From Clostridia bacterium (GTDB lineage: Bacteria; Bacillota; Clostridia; Oscillospirales; CAG-272), in contig JAFUPC010000011.1 in the NCBI GenBank assembly GCA_017481495.1, positions 1 to 58,710 on the forward strand: 58,710 nucleotides of DNA. Reading direction: 5' to 3'. The notes under the pieces were generated by a model. That model ran no database searches. It worked only from the letters and a program-made list of their open reading frames with translations, and had not been told where the DNA came from. Numbering within the stretch: position 1 is the stretch's first letter; every line of letters starts with the position of its first letter. The position numbers were made by a program, and so were the translations under genes. This document shows positions 18,085 to 26,380 of this stretch, piece after piece.

Positions 18085-18558
18085 ATGAACATCCGTCCCG
18101 CAACCCCGGGCGACATCCCGGACATCGACCGACTTCTTTATCAGGTTGCCGCCGTCCACGCCGCAGGCCGTCCCGATCTGTTTGTCATGGGGGAAAAGAA
18201 GTACACCGACGATGAGCTTCTCGCCATCATCGAAAACGACTCCGACACCCGCCCCATCTTCGTTTATGAGGACGGCGGGAGGGTGTGGGGCTATGCGTTC
18301 TGCATCCTCGAAGACCACGCCGATGCGCACGTCCTCACCCCCATCCGCACCCTCTACATCGACGATCTGTGCGTGGACGAGTCCTGCCGCGGCCGGCACA
18401 TCGGCACAGCGCTGTACGATTATGTCAAGTCCTACGCCCGCGACATCGGATGTCACAACCTGACCCTCAACGTCTGGGAATGCAACACCTCCGCCCGCAA
18501 ATTCTACGAGCGCATGGGAATGCAGGTGCAGAAGACCGGGATGGAGGTCATTCTCTGA
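18085..18558 (+). CDS. GNAT-family N-acetyltransferase
   Basis: A 157-residue GNAT enzyme: IRPATPGDIPDIDRLLYQV at the start, the beta4-motif A stretch LYIDDLCVDESCRGRHIGTALYDY around 85-108 with the acetyl-CoA loop RGRHIG, then LTLNVWECNTSARKFYERMGM. RBS AAGGAG overlaps the stop region of the preceding glycosidase gene, so the two are co-transcribed. The substrate is unknown. Confidence 0.9.
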   Translation: MNIRPATPGDIPDIDRLLYQVAAVHAAGRPDLFVMGEKKYTDDELLAIIENDSDTRPIFVYEDGGRVWGYAFCILEDHADAHVLTPIRTLYIDDLCVDESCRGRHIGTALYDYVKSYARDIGCHNLTLNVWECNTSARKFYERMGMQVQKTGMEVIL

Positions 18559-18865
18559 CCCATACTGGGAGCGTTTTTCCAACACAAGTGTCGGCGCACG
18601 TTTCCGTGTGCGAACCGCCTCCCGTGGTTTTGTAGGAAAAATCTTCACGCAGCGCGATAGAAATGTAACCCAGAAATGGCAAAGCCATTCCTATTGAATC
18701 GCGCTATCACTCCGCTCCGACAACCCGGAATCCTATCCAACATAAGTGTAGGTACAGTGTAAATGGATTTCTTTTGTTTCTCCGATGTCCTTACCTGAAA
18801 TGGATGGGTGGAAAGCGATACTTATCACTGCGGTTTTATGAAAAAATTATAATGGAGGTATTATC
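18559..18865. other. Gene-free interval with hairpins
   Basis: No coding region seen. It holds an AATGG-CAAAG-CCATT hairpin near 18675 and GATAGAAATG / GCGCTATCAC text reminiscent of the other intergenic repeats, with TATAAT just before the next gene (about 18847). Confidence 0.5.
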
Positions 18866-19381
18866 ATGCTGAAAAAATCGAAAAAACTCTGGTTTCTGGT
18901 ACTGGTGTTAGTTCTCGCGCTCGCTCTTGCGGCTTTGGCGGCATCGGTGAGTGTTCCGGCATTGTCCGGTGTCTCCCCGTCCCCGGATGCAGCGGCGGAG
19001 GTCTGCGGCGTTTCAATGACACTTGTCGCCGGCGGTACAGATGCGGACGGCATCACGGTCTGCATCGAAAACACGGCGGACAGCACGGTGCATTTCGGCG
19101 AAGACGACTACGCACTGGAATACTGTCTTCTCGGCAAATGGTACCGTGTCACCCCGCGGAAAAACGCGACGTTTGAGCTCTGCGGCATAATGCTCCGCGG
19201 TATCGGACAGACGGAATTGACATTCTGCCCGTCGGAGATCTACGCTTCCCTGCCGCGCGGGAAATACCGCATTGTAAAAGAATTCTGTTTCCCGACGAAA
19301 TATACCGACGAGACAACGGGCGAAGCGTTTGCGCTGTATGAAGATCCATTTTATCTGTGCTGTGAATTTGTGATAGAATGA
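18866..19381 (+). CDS. Secreted or membrane-anchored small beta-sandwich protein
   Basis: A 171-residue protein. The N-terminal hydrophobic segment LWFLVLVLVLALALAALAA follows MLKKSKK and would act as a signal peptide or anchor. The remainder has VSMTLVAGGTDADGI, WYRVTPRK and LPRGKYRIVKEF, reminiscent of the Ig-like domain proteins of Clostridia that end in a YRIVKEF strand. Function unknown. RBS GGAGG is 8 bases before ATG. A terminator follows at once, so it is monocistronic. Confidence 0.75.
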   Translation: MLKKSKKLWFLVLVLVLALALAALAASVSVPALSGVSPSPDAAAEVCGVSMTLVAGGTDADGITVCIENTADSTVHFGEDDYALEYCLLGKWYRVTPRKNATFELCGIMLRGIGQTELTFCPSEIYASLPRGKYRIVKEFCFPTKYTDETTGEAFALYEDPFYLCCEFVIE

Positions 19382-19408
19382 GCAGGACAAAGGGTTGAAG
19401 AAATAAGA

Positions 19409-19443
19409 AAAGGATTCACGTTTTTGCGGCGTGGATCCTTTTT
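19409..19443 (+). terminator. Intrinsic terminator after the secreted protein gene
   Basis: AAGGATTCACG pairs with CGTGGATCCTT (one G-T pair) and is followed by TTTTT. The 240 bases from here to asnA hold no coding region or clear repeat. Confidence 0.85.
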
Positions 19444-19678
19444 ATATTCAGAAATATCCTATTGTAACTTAACCTTCAAACCGCAGTGCGAAACGCTTTT
19501 CGTTTTCTATGGTGTGAGAAACAACTGCCATTTGTTACTGCGGAAGTGCAGACACCTCTGCGAAAGAGTATCTAATCTGCTGAAAGCAGATTGCCCTACA
19601 AAATCTTTTGGAAAAAGTGCGTTCCCCGCCCACGCGGGAGTTCCGCGCATTTACAGCAGCTGTTTCATAGCAGCTGTT

Positions 19679-20683
19679 TTACAGCAGTTGCACGCCTTTT
19701 TCCCGACAGAGTTCGACATCCTCCTCGCTCCACGCGGACGCCTGCACCTCGCCGACGTGCGCTTTGCGCAGGAAAAACATACACATTCTGGACTGTCCGA
19801 TGCCGCCGCCGACGGTGTAGGGGAGTTCTCCTGCAAGGAGTGCCCGCTGGAACGGAAGCTCTGCGCGTTCGGGACAGCCGCGGATGGCAAGCTGTTTTGT
19901 GAGTGCTTCCTCGTCCACGCGGATGCCCATTGACGACAGCTCCATTGCGATGTCAAGCACGGGGTAGTAGACGATGATGTCGCCGTTTAAGGACCAGTCG
20001 TCGTAGTCCGGCGCGCGGCCGTCGTGGATGATGCCGGAACGCAGCTGACCGCCGATCTGCATGACGAACACCGCGCCTTTGGCTTTTGCGATGTTGTATT
20101 CCCGTTCTTTGGGCGTACAGTCAGGGTAGAGATCCTCCAGCTCCTGCGTGGTGATGAACGTGATCTCCTCCGGCAGGATGCAGTCGGAGAATGCGTAGTC
20201 CTCGGCGATGTAGCGTTCCGTGTGGCGGATGGAGCGGTAAACGCGGCGCACCATGCTTTTCAGCGTTTCGACGTTGCGTTCCTCTTTTTTGATGATGCGC
20301 TCCCAGTCCCACTGGTCGACAAAGACCGAATGCAGGTTGTCGGTGTCCTCATCGCGGCGGATGGCGTTCATATCGGTGTAAAGACCCTCTCCGGGACGGA
20401 AGCCGTAGTGGCCGAGCGCCCAGCGCTTCCATTTTGCCAGCGACTGCACGATCTCCACCTCGTAATTCATCCCCTTGATGTCAAATCCGACGGGGCGTTC
20501 CACTCCATTCAGAGTGTCGTTGAGACCGCTGTCCCGGTTGACGAACAGGGGTGCTGACACGCGGGTCAGGTTTAATTGGATGGCAAGATCGCGCTCGAAG
20601 AAGTCCTTGACTTTCTTGATCGCAACCTCGGTCTGACGGATGTCTAAAAGAGAGCGGTAGCCCTCGGGAATGATGACGCTCAT
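19679..20683 (-). CDS. asnA: Aspartate-ammonia ligase (asparagine synthetase A)
   Basis: A 334-residue class II aminoacyl-tRNA-synthetase-like enzyme making asparagine from aspartate, ammonia and ATP. Landmarks: LTRVSAPLFVNRDSGLNDTL, VEIVQSLAKWKRWAL, YTDMNAIRRDED, SVFVDQWDWER, and the C-terminal GGGIGQSRMCMFFL. The full family length is present. AAAGGA precedes the ATG by about 16 bases. No T-box was found in its leader, which is otherwise common for asnA in this phylum. Monocistronic on the minus strand. Confidence 0.96.
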   Translation of the reverse strand: MSVIIPEGYRSLLDIRQTEVAIKKVKDFFERDLAIQLNLTRVSAPLFVNRDSGLNDTLNGVERPVGFDIKGMNYEVEIVQSLAKWKRWALGHYGFRPGEGLYTDMNAIRRDEDTDNLHSVFVDQWDWERIIKKEERNVETLKSMVRRVYRSIRHTERYIAEDYAFSDCILPEEITFITTQELEDLYPDCTPKEREYNIAKAKGAVFVMQIGGQLRSGIIHDGRAPDYDDWSLNGDIIVYYPVLDIAMELSSMGIRVDEEALTKQLAIRGCPERAELPFQRALLAGELPYTVGGGIGQSRMCMFFLRKAHVGEVQASAWSEEDVELCREKGVQLL

Positions 20684-20860
20684 GGTGTTTTTACGGTTCC
20701 TTTCATTGTGTAGCGGTGGGGGTGGGAATTGCGCATTTCCGTTCCTTATGTCGATGCCGTCCCCGCCGTTACAGGTATATCTATCATTGATAATATTATA
20801 TTATAACATGAAGCCGGCAAAATTGCAAGACAAATCCCGCAATTTTACGCGGATCCCAGC

Positions 20861-21391
20861 TCAATTCTGAAAATAATTCTTCAGCCCCATATGGTGCCGT
20901 ATTTTCACAATATACAAAAGAATGATCTTCGACAGCGCGATGTCGTAGAGGACGAGTGCGACATTGCCCAACACGAGAAACGGAACGGTGAAGTCGATGG
21001 AGGAGTCGTTGAGATAGAAGATGTACTTTGTCGCCGTGACGATGAGGAGAAGCGCGGTGTTGATGAGGCTCAGTTTCAATATCCACGAAACGACGTAATG
21101 AAGCCGCTCAAACTGCGCTTTCAGGATGGGATAAATGCCGCCGAACAGAAGATACAGGATCGCGGGCAGTTTGTTGGGCAGGAGGATCATCGACAGTGCC
21201 GACGTCACGCCCCAGACGAGATACGGATACGGATTCCCCACCTCGATCATCACGACGACGATGAACAGCGATGCGATGGCGGTCATCGTCATGCTGAGAA
21301 CGTCAATGACTGCCCCCGCAAACAGCGCAAGCACGCTGAACGCGCTCAATATGGCGCACAGGGCGATTTTTTTGCTTTTTTTCATCTGCAT
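20861..21391 (-). CDS. Integral membrane protein, ECF S-component-like
   Basis: A 176-residue very hydrophobic protein with about five to six membrane segments. It starts MQMKKSKKIALCAILSAFSVLAL and contains LLPNKLPAILYLLFGGIYPILK, a block I recognise from small Clostridia membrane proteins with an ECF-transporter-S-like fold. No substrate is evident. AAGGAG lies 11 bases before the start. It is 9 bases after mrnC and so probably in its operon. Confidence 0.7.
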   Translation of the reverse strand: MQMKKSKKIALCAILSAFSVLALFAGAVIDVLSMTMTAIASLFIVVVMIEVGNPYPYLVWGVTSALSMILLPNKLPAILYLLFGGIYPILKAQFERLHYVVSWILKLSLINTALLLIVTATKYIFYLNDSSIDFTVPFLVLGNVALVLYDIALSKIILLYIVKIRHHMGLKNYFQN

Positions 21392-21400
21392 GGAAATTGG

Positions 21401-21874
21401 TTACTCCTTGTCTGTTTCTTTTTTCCGGTCAAGGAAATAGATGTCTGCGAGTTCTTCCAGCCGCGCGGTGTCCCCGGACAGGTAGAGATACCCAAACAGG
21501 GCTTCCAGCCCCGTCGCACGGCGGTATTCGTTCACGGTCGCGCTCTTTGGGTGCGGCCCCGCCGCATTGCGGCCGCGGCGGTAGACGGCTTCTTCTTCCT
21601 CGGTGAGATGGGGGAGAAGCACCTCCAATCCCGCGCTCTGCGCCGTCGCGCGCACGTAATCCAGCGACATCGCCGACAACCGTCCCGCGTTGGAAATGCC
21701 CGTGTCGAGCAGCCGCCGCCGGATGGCGACCTCCATGACCGCGTCGCCGAGATACGCCAGCGCCGCGCCGCTCATAAGAGCGGGGTCGCTCATTTGGGTG
21801 GTGGCGCACACCTGCGCGTGGTCATCCGCTGATGCGGAGGTATTTGTTGGATATATGGTTTTTGTTTCGGACAT
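21401..21874 (-). CDS. mrnC: Mini-ribonuclease III
   Basis: A 157-residue RNase III-domain protein without a dsRNA-binding domain, matching MrnC, which matures 23S rRNA ends in Bacillota. Catalytic signature AYLGDAVMEVAIRRRLL is followed by PHPKSATVNEYRRATGLEALFGYLYL with the second acidic site. The first 35 residues are an acidic/polar extension. AAGGA is 9 bases before ATG. Usually encoded near cysS and rlmB; neither is here. Confidence 0.92.
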   Translation of the reverse strand: MSETKTIYPTNTSASADDHAQVCATTQMSDPALMSGAALAYLGDAVMEVAIRRRLLDTGISNAGRLSAMSLDYVRATAQSAGLEVLLPHLTEEEEAVYRRGRNAAGPHPKSATVNEYRRATGLEALFGYLYLSGDTARLEELADIYFLDRKKETDKE

Positions 21875-21943
21875 ATGGTTGGGTTCCTTTTTGGGATTTT
21901 GGGAGTAGAGGAAATGGTGGCTTTTTTAGAAAGGACATCAGCG

Positions 21944-21970
21944 AAACGGTTCGCACGGTAGCCCCATTCC
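21944..21970 (+). repeat. Degenerate family A fragment (A3)
   Basis: AAACGGTTCGCACGGTAGCC matches only the family A core before diverging. It lies in the divergent intergenic region between mrnC and the deaminase gene. Confidence 0.45.
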
Positions 21971-22078
21971 CGGAAAATTCACTTTCTATCAGTATACCAT
22001 CTTTGCCCGAAAAAAGCAACAGGAAATTGTAAAGAAACGCGAAAAAATCAAAAATCGCAATTTTCACACGCCAATCCC

Positions 22079-22107
22079 TTGATTTCTTTGCCGAAATGGT
22101 GTATAAT
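22079..22107 (+). promoter_or_regulatory. Predicted sigma-A promoter of the dCMP deaminase gene
   Basis: TTGATT and TATAAT with a 17-base spacer, 53 bases before the ATG. Confidence 0.7.
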
Positions 22108-22160
22108 TATATAATAAGATATAAAATGCCGATATTATACCCATCCGAGGAGGAAGTCCC

Positions 22161-22652
22161 ATGCAAGAGCGTGTCTCCAAAACGAACTACTATCTCGACA
22201 TTGCCGAAACGGTTTCGGAGCGGTCAACCTGTCTGCGCAAGCGATACGGAGCGATCATTGTAAAGAACGACGTCATTGTGGCAACGGGCTACAACGGTGC
22301 GCCGCGCGGGCGGAAAAACTGCGTGGACATCGGAACCTGCATCCGTGAAAAACTCGCGATTCCCCGCGGGGAACGGTACGAGCTGTGCCGCGCCATCCAT
22401 GCGGAAGCAAACGCCATCATCGCCGCACCCCGCGACCAGATGCTCGGCGCGACACTGTACATCGCCTGCACCGACCCCGGCGACGGCTCCTGCGTTGCAG
22501 GCACCTGCTCCTGCGCGATGTGCAAGCGCACCGTCATCAACGCGGGTATTGAAACGGTGGTCATCCGCGACACCAAAACGGACTACCGCATGATCCGCGT
22601 TTCAGATTGGATTGAAAACGACGACAGTCTCGAGGGGACTTTCGGTTATTAA
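22161..22652 (+). CDS. dCMP deaminase (ComEB-type)
   Basis: A 163-residue zinc deaminase. HAEANAI carries the zinc His and catalytic Glu, and CSCAMCKR the two zinc cysteines. The N-terminal STCLRKRYGAIIVKNDVIVATGYNGAPRG is typical of dCMP/ComEB deaminases. It supplies dUMP for thymidylate synthesis. RBS GAGGAGG is close to ATG. Monocistronic. Confidence 0.92.
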   Translation: MQERVSKTNYYLDIAETVSERSTCLRKRYGAIIVKNDVIVATGYNGAPRGRKNCVDIGTCIREKLAIPRGERYELCRAIHAEANAIIAAPRDQMLGATLYIACTDPGDGSCVAGTCSCAMCKRTVINAGIETVVIRDTKTDYRMIRVSDWIENDDSLEGTFGY

Positions 22653-22671
22653 CGAAACTCCCGCAATGACA

Positions 22672-22800
22672 TCCCGGACGGGCTGAAAATCTTTCAATGG
22701 TGCGCGAGATTTTCAAATCACCGAACGCAAGGTTTCGTAAAGCGAAACCATATGGGCGCCCCTACAGACGTAAATGAATGCCGCCTTTCTTAAACGAATG
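22672..22800 (+). repeat. Family C intergenic repeat, copy C2
   Basis: TCCCGGACGGGCTGAAAATC, then GATTTTCAAATCACCGAACG, then the hairpin GGTTTCGTAAAGCGAAACC and GGGCGCCCCTACAGACG. It ends with two copies of GAATGCCGYCTTTCT. Confidence 0.75.
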
Positions 22801-22862
22801 CCGTCTTTCTGATATGACATCACCGCGCATTCCCGTCACTGAACCAAAAAGGAAAAATCTCA

Positions 22863-23606
22863 ATGAAACACACTCATTCAAAAACGCTTGTCCTGTCGCT
22901 GTTGGCACTGCTTCCGTGCCTTGCGCTCTGCGGCTGTGACGACACGGTCAAGGTGGACGTCCATCTGACCTACGATGCGGCGCAGGATGCGCTGGTGGAA
23001 ACGGAAAAAGGGCTTGCTTACGGCTTTGCTTCTGTCTCCTACGAACCCGCCTATGTCGGCGATGCGTATGCCGACTGGGAAGAAACGGTTCTCTACGAAG
23101 TCAAGGGCTGGTCGCCGGAAGTTCTTCTGACCGAGGAATGGGGCGGCATTGGCAGTATGCTGTATGCGCTGGATTCCCCGCTTCCGACCCTGCGGGAGAT
23201 GAATCCCGATACGATCTACGTCTGCTCCACCGGCACGACGACCAGCTGTCTTCTGACCGTTGACGACCTTGACACGGTCACGGAAGCGGCGTACTATTTC
23301 CTCACGGGTGAGGCGATCGCGCTTCCCGAGAACGGCGACGTTTCCTATTCCATGAAATTCCACTCCGACGACTATGCGGGGATCTATTACAATCTCGTTT
23401 ATATCCAGCGCGGCGAGGGCGAGGAACGGGAAATTTTCCTCTACGACCGCGGCGAAAAACGGTGCGTGCAGATTCCCGATGAAGTCTTCTACGACTGGAT
23501 GTACACCGATGAGGTAGAAACCGTCGCTGAGGTGTCCGGCGAGGGACTGTCCGGTGACGGACTGTCCGAGGGCGAGGAGATCGTCATCACATTCCCGGAT
23601 GAATGA
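22863..23606 (+). CDS. Lipoprotein of unknown function
   Basis: A 247-residue exported lipoprotein. The signal region ends in the lipobox LALCGC with the lipidated Cys at about 25. The mature part is rich in acidic and aromatic residues (SYEPAYVGDAYADWEETVLY; IYYNLVYIQRGEGEE) and ends in a short Gly/Glu-rich stretch with GEGLSGDGLSEGEE. No known family was recognised. It lies alone between repeat C2 and a TIM-barrel isomerase gene. Confidence 0.8.
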   Translation: MKHTHSKTLVLSLLALLPCLALCGCDDTVKVDVHLTYDAAQDALVETEKGLAYGFASVSYEPAYVGDAYADWEETVLYEVKGWSPEVLLTEEWGGIGSMLYALDSPLPTLREMNPDTIYVCSTGTTTSCLLTVDDLDTVTEAAYYFLTGEAIALPENGDVSYSMKFHSDDYAGIYYNLVYIQRGEGEEREIFLYDRGEKRCVQIPDEVFYDWMYTDEVETVAEVSGEGLSGDGLSEGEEIVITFPDE

Positions 23607-23700
23607 CGAATCCGTAAATTTCTTTTATCCATTACAGATATAAACAAACGGCATTCCCGAAAATTTCATCTCACATTCCCATAAAAAAGGAGGAATCCCC

Positions 23701-24492
23701 ATGCTCCGTCTCGGCTTATCCACCTGTTATTTCAAAGAAAAAACCCCCGCGGAATGGGAATCTGCCCGCGCGGCGGGCATCACAGATATCGAGATCTCAA
23801 TGAACTGTCCGATAGAGGAATATCTCTCCAAAGGCGAGCCGCTGGCACACGACATCCGTGCGGCGGGACTTGACATTTGGAGCATCCACATTCCGTTCGG
23901 CCGTCCGTTTGACTTGACCGACCCAGACCCTGCGCATTTTTCGGAAATTGAAGAACGCTACACGACCCTTATCGATGCCGGTGCGCGCTGGGGCGCAAAG
24001 GTCATCACGACCCACGCATCCACCGAACCCATCGACCAGACACAGCGCGCCGCCCGCATGGAACGCGGAAAGTATTTATACCGCAAGCTGGGCGAGTACG
24101 CCGCCGCACGGGGAATGCGCATCACCGTGGAGGTGCTTCCGCGCCTGTGCATGGGCAACTGCTCCGCCGAGTGCATGGAATTTACCGACGGAGAAGTGTC
24201 GTTCATCAATTTTGACGTCAATCACCTCTTAAAAGAATCCCATGCGGACTTTATCAAAAACGCCGGTTCCCGCATCATCACCACGCACATCTCCGACTAC
24301 GATTTCACCGACGAGCGGCACTGGGTGCCGGGGGACGGCATGATCGACTGGCGCACGTTCTACACAATGATGAACGGCGCCGGCTACACGGGTCCCTATC
24401 TCTTTGAGCTTGGCGAAGCGGTTTCCGGGCGGAAAATGCCGGTCTCGGAGCTTGTGGAGCGGTTCAAAACGGTCATCGGCTATGCTGACTGA
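23701..24492 (+). CDS. Sugar phosphate isomerase/epimerase-like TIM barrel
   Basis: A 263-residue AP-endonuclease-2-type barrel. WSIHIPFGRPFDLTD, AKVITTHAST, ITVEVLPRLCMGN with the catalytic-type Glu, FINFDVNHLL, and ITTHISDYD before HWVPGDGMIDW are metal-binding steps of the xylose-isomerase-like fold. Substrate unknown. RBS AAAAAAGGAGGA is 6 bases before ATG. It overlaps rimI by 11 bases, so is translationally coupled to it. Confidence 0.88.
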   Translation: MLRLGLSTCYFKEKTPAEWESARAAGITDIEISMNCPIEEYLSKGEPLAHDIRAAGLDIWSIHIPFGRPFDLTDPDPAHFSEIEERYTTLIDAGARWGAKVITTHASTEPIDQTQRAARMERGKYLYRKLGEYAAARGMRITVEVLPRLCMGNCSAECMEFTDGEVSFINFDVNHLLKESHADFIKNAGSRIITTHISDYDFTDERHWVPGDGMIDWRTFYTMMNGAGYTGPYLFELGEAVSGRKMPVSELVERFKTVIGYAD

Positions 24493-24970
24493 AAACGCCC
24501 CCGGCAATGCGGAAGCGTGCGGCGTTATTATCAGAGCGGCGACCGTGAACGACATCCCCGCCATCGCGGAAATTGAGGCTGCCTGCTTTTCCCGTCCGTG
24601 GAGCGAAAAAGCACTTTCCGACACGCTGGAAAGCGATTTTGGGCATCTTGTCTGTGCGGAAACGCCGGACGGGGTGATCGCCGGGTACGCGGGCATCTAC
24701 TGCCTTGGAGATGCGGGGGAGATCACCAACATTGCGACCCTGCCTGCATTCCGCCGCCGGGGCATCGCTGCCGCCGTCATCACGTTTCTGCTCTCCACAG
24801 CGGCAGAGCACGGTGCGCGTGATGCGTATCTCGAAGTGCGCGACTCAAACATGGGCGCACGGCATCTTTACGAATCGCTTGGTTTTTTTGAGAACGGACG
24901 GCGGAAAAACTTCTATCAGGATCCGCGCGAGGACGCGGTACTGATGACAAAGCCATTACAGAAAGACTGA
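24482..24970 (+). CDS. rimI: Ribosomal-protein alanine N-acetyltransferase
   Basis: A 162-residue GNAT enzyme: IRAATVNDIPAIAEIEAACF with SRPWSEKAL, the acetyl-CoA motif ITNIATLPAFRRRGIAAAVI, and the RimI-like YLEVRDSNMGARHLYESLGF. RimI acetylates the N-terminus of ribosomal protein S18. It is followed by tsaD after 5 bases, an order typical of the phylum. The ATG at 24482 overlaps the previous gene; the RBS is poor, consistent with coupling. Confidence 0.9.
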   Translation: MLTENAPGNAEACGVIIRAATVNDIPAIAEIEAACFSRPWSEKALSDTLESDFGHLVCAETPDGVIAGYAGIYCLGDAGEITNIATLPAFRRRGIAAAVITFLLSTAAEHGARDAYLEVRDSNMGARHLYESLGFFENGRRKNFYQDPREDAVLMTKPLQKD

Positions 24971-24975
24971 ATACT

Positions 24976-26019
24976 ATGTATCTATTAGCCATCGAATCCT
25001 CCTGCGACGAGACCTCTGCTTCCGTAATCAAAGCGGACGGCACCACCGTTGAAAACGGTGAGACAGAGTCCCCCTCTCTGCAGATCCTCTCCAACCGCAT
25101 CGCATCGCAGATTCCGCTTCACACGGTCTACGGCGGCGTGGTTCCGGAGATTGCCAGCCGCGCCCACGCGGAGGCAGTTTCGTCCCTGACTTATAAAGCA
25201 CTTTCGGAAGCCGGCGTTTCCCTTTCCGACATCGGTGCTGTTGGCGTGACGGCGTTTCCGGGGCTCATCGGCGCCCTGCTTGTCGGCGTGAATTTTGCAA
25301 AATCCCTTGCGTTTGCAAATGGGATTCCGCTTGTGCCGGTCTGCCATGTGTACGGGCACATTGCGGCAAATTATTTCACGCATCCCGACTTAAAGCCCCC
25401 GTTTCTCGCCCTTGTCGCCTCGGGCGGACACACGTCCATCATCTACGCAAAAAGCTATACCGAATTTGAAACGATCGGCCGCACGCGCGACGATGCCATC
25501 GGCGAAGCCTTTGACAAGGTTGCCCGCGTGATGGGAATGCCGTATCCCGGCGGCGCGGAAATGGATCGCATCGCCTACGAGGGCGACCCGACCGCATTAA
25601 AGCTTCCCTCCGCCGCCATCGCCGACGACACGCTCGATTTTTCGTTCTCGGGTCTGAAAACGGCAGTCATCAACCATCTGAACACGCTGTCGCAGAAGAA
25701 CATTCCCTATGTTCCCGCTGACATCGCCGCATCGTTCTCGTCTGCCGTTGTGTCCTCTGTTGTAAAGAAGCTCGACATGGCGCTCCGCCGCACCGGTGCG
25801 ACACGGCTGGTTATCGCCGGCGGCGTTGCGGCAAACTCCCACATCCGCGCGGCACTGGAGGAATACTGCCAGAAGCACACGAACGTGAAGCTCTATCTCC
25901 CCGAAAAGTCCCTCTGCGGCGACAACGGCGCAATGATCGCGGCGCAGGCGTATTTTGAGTTTTTGCGCGGGACAAGAGCAGACACGACGCTGAATGCAAG
26001 GGCGACGATGGAAGAATAA
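24976..26019 (+). CDS. tsaD: tRNA threonylcarbamoyladenosine transferase
   Basis: A 347-residue ASKHA-fold enzyme transferring threonylcarbamoyl to A37 of ANN-decoding tRNAs. Signature AIESSCDETSAS, metal ligands in CHVYGHIAAN, VASGGHTSI, FSFSGLKTAV and IAGGVAANSHIR are all present, and the length is standard. Partners TsaB and TsaE are not in the window. It ends the isomerase-rimI-tsaD operon. Confidence 0.97.
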   Translation: MYLLAIESSCDETSASVIKADGTTVENGETESPSLQILSNRIASQIPLHTVYGGVVPEIASRAHAEAVSSLTYKALSEAGVSLSDIGAVGVTAFPGLIGALLVGVNFAKSLAFANGIPLVPVCHVYGHIAANYFTHPDLKPPFLALVASGGHTSIIYAKSYTEFETIGRTRDDAIGEAFDKVARVMGMPYPGGAEMDRIAYEGDPTALKLPSAAIADDTLDFSFSGLKTAVINHLNTLSQKNIPYVPADIAASFSSAVVSSVVKKLDMALRRTGATRLVIAGGVAANSHIRAALEEYCQKHTNVKLYLPEKSLCGDNGAMIAAQAYFEFLRGTRADTTLNARATMEE

Positions 26020-26026
26020 CATACAG

Positions 26027-26143
26027 TTGTGGTCTGTAGTACGATGTTTCAGCGAAATCTTTACAGTGGCAAGAACACAGACTGAACGGTTCGCACGATA
26101 AACCTTCCCTCTTGGGCGAACTGTTCAGCCCGTATCCTTGCCA
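26027..26143 (+). repeat. Family A repeat, full-length with extended left arm (A4)
   Basis: The extended left part (GTACGATGTTTCAGCGAAAT, CTTTACAG) matches 38777-38812 (inverted) and 51820-51848. Then TGGCAAGAACACAGACTGAA, CGGTTCGCACGATAAACC, and the right arm CGAACTGTTCAGCCCGTATC ending CTTGCCA. The arms of TGGCAAG...CTTGCCA and CTGAACGGTTCG/CGAACTGTTCAG pair to form a long hairpin. Confidence 0.85.
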
Positions 26144-26186
26144 AAGAATCCCCATCACTGTTTTCACGGTTTTCCGCATTTCCCCG

Positions 26187-26364
26187 TTTTCCACATCATG
26201 TTGAAAACCGTGTTGAAAACATTTTCCCCATATTACGGAAATGTGAATAAAACCCAAAAACCCCGCAGGAATGGCTGTTTTCTGACAGGACAAGTCTGTG
26301 GAAAAACCTGTTGAGGATGTGGAAAACCCCACGTTATCAACAATTCCGAAAAATCTTATCAACA
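26187..26364. promoter_or_regulatory. Cluster of seven DnaA-box-like 9-mers
   Basis: TTTTCCACA at 26187 (+); TGTTGAAAA at 26199 and 26211 (-); TGTGGAAAA at 26297 and 26318 (-); TTATCAACA at 26334 and 26356 (+). Each matches the DnaA consensus TTATCCACA with at most one or two differences. The interval between has an AT-rich stretch (26221-26260). It lies directly before the dehydrogenase gene and 2.3 kb before dnaD. Could be a DnaA-responsive promoter, a titration site or, less likely, an origin. Confidence 0.6.
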
Positions 26365-26380
26365 AACAGGAGAACCCCAA

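Noticed and set aside
15302..18103. 933-codon minus-strand ORF
   Set aside because: Antisense shadow of the GH106-like gene, caused by high third-position GC; no motifs.
26187..26364. Chromosomal replication origin (oriC)
   Set aside because: DnaA-like boxes are present but dnaA, dnaN, rpmH and gyrB are absent and no clear AT-rich unwinding repeat is seen; reported only as a box cluster.
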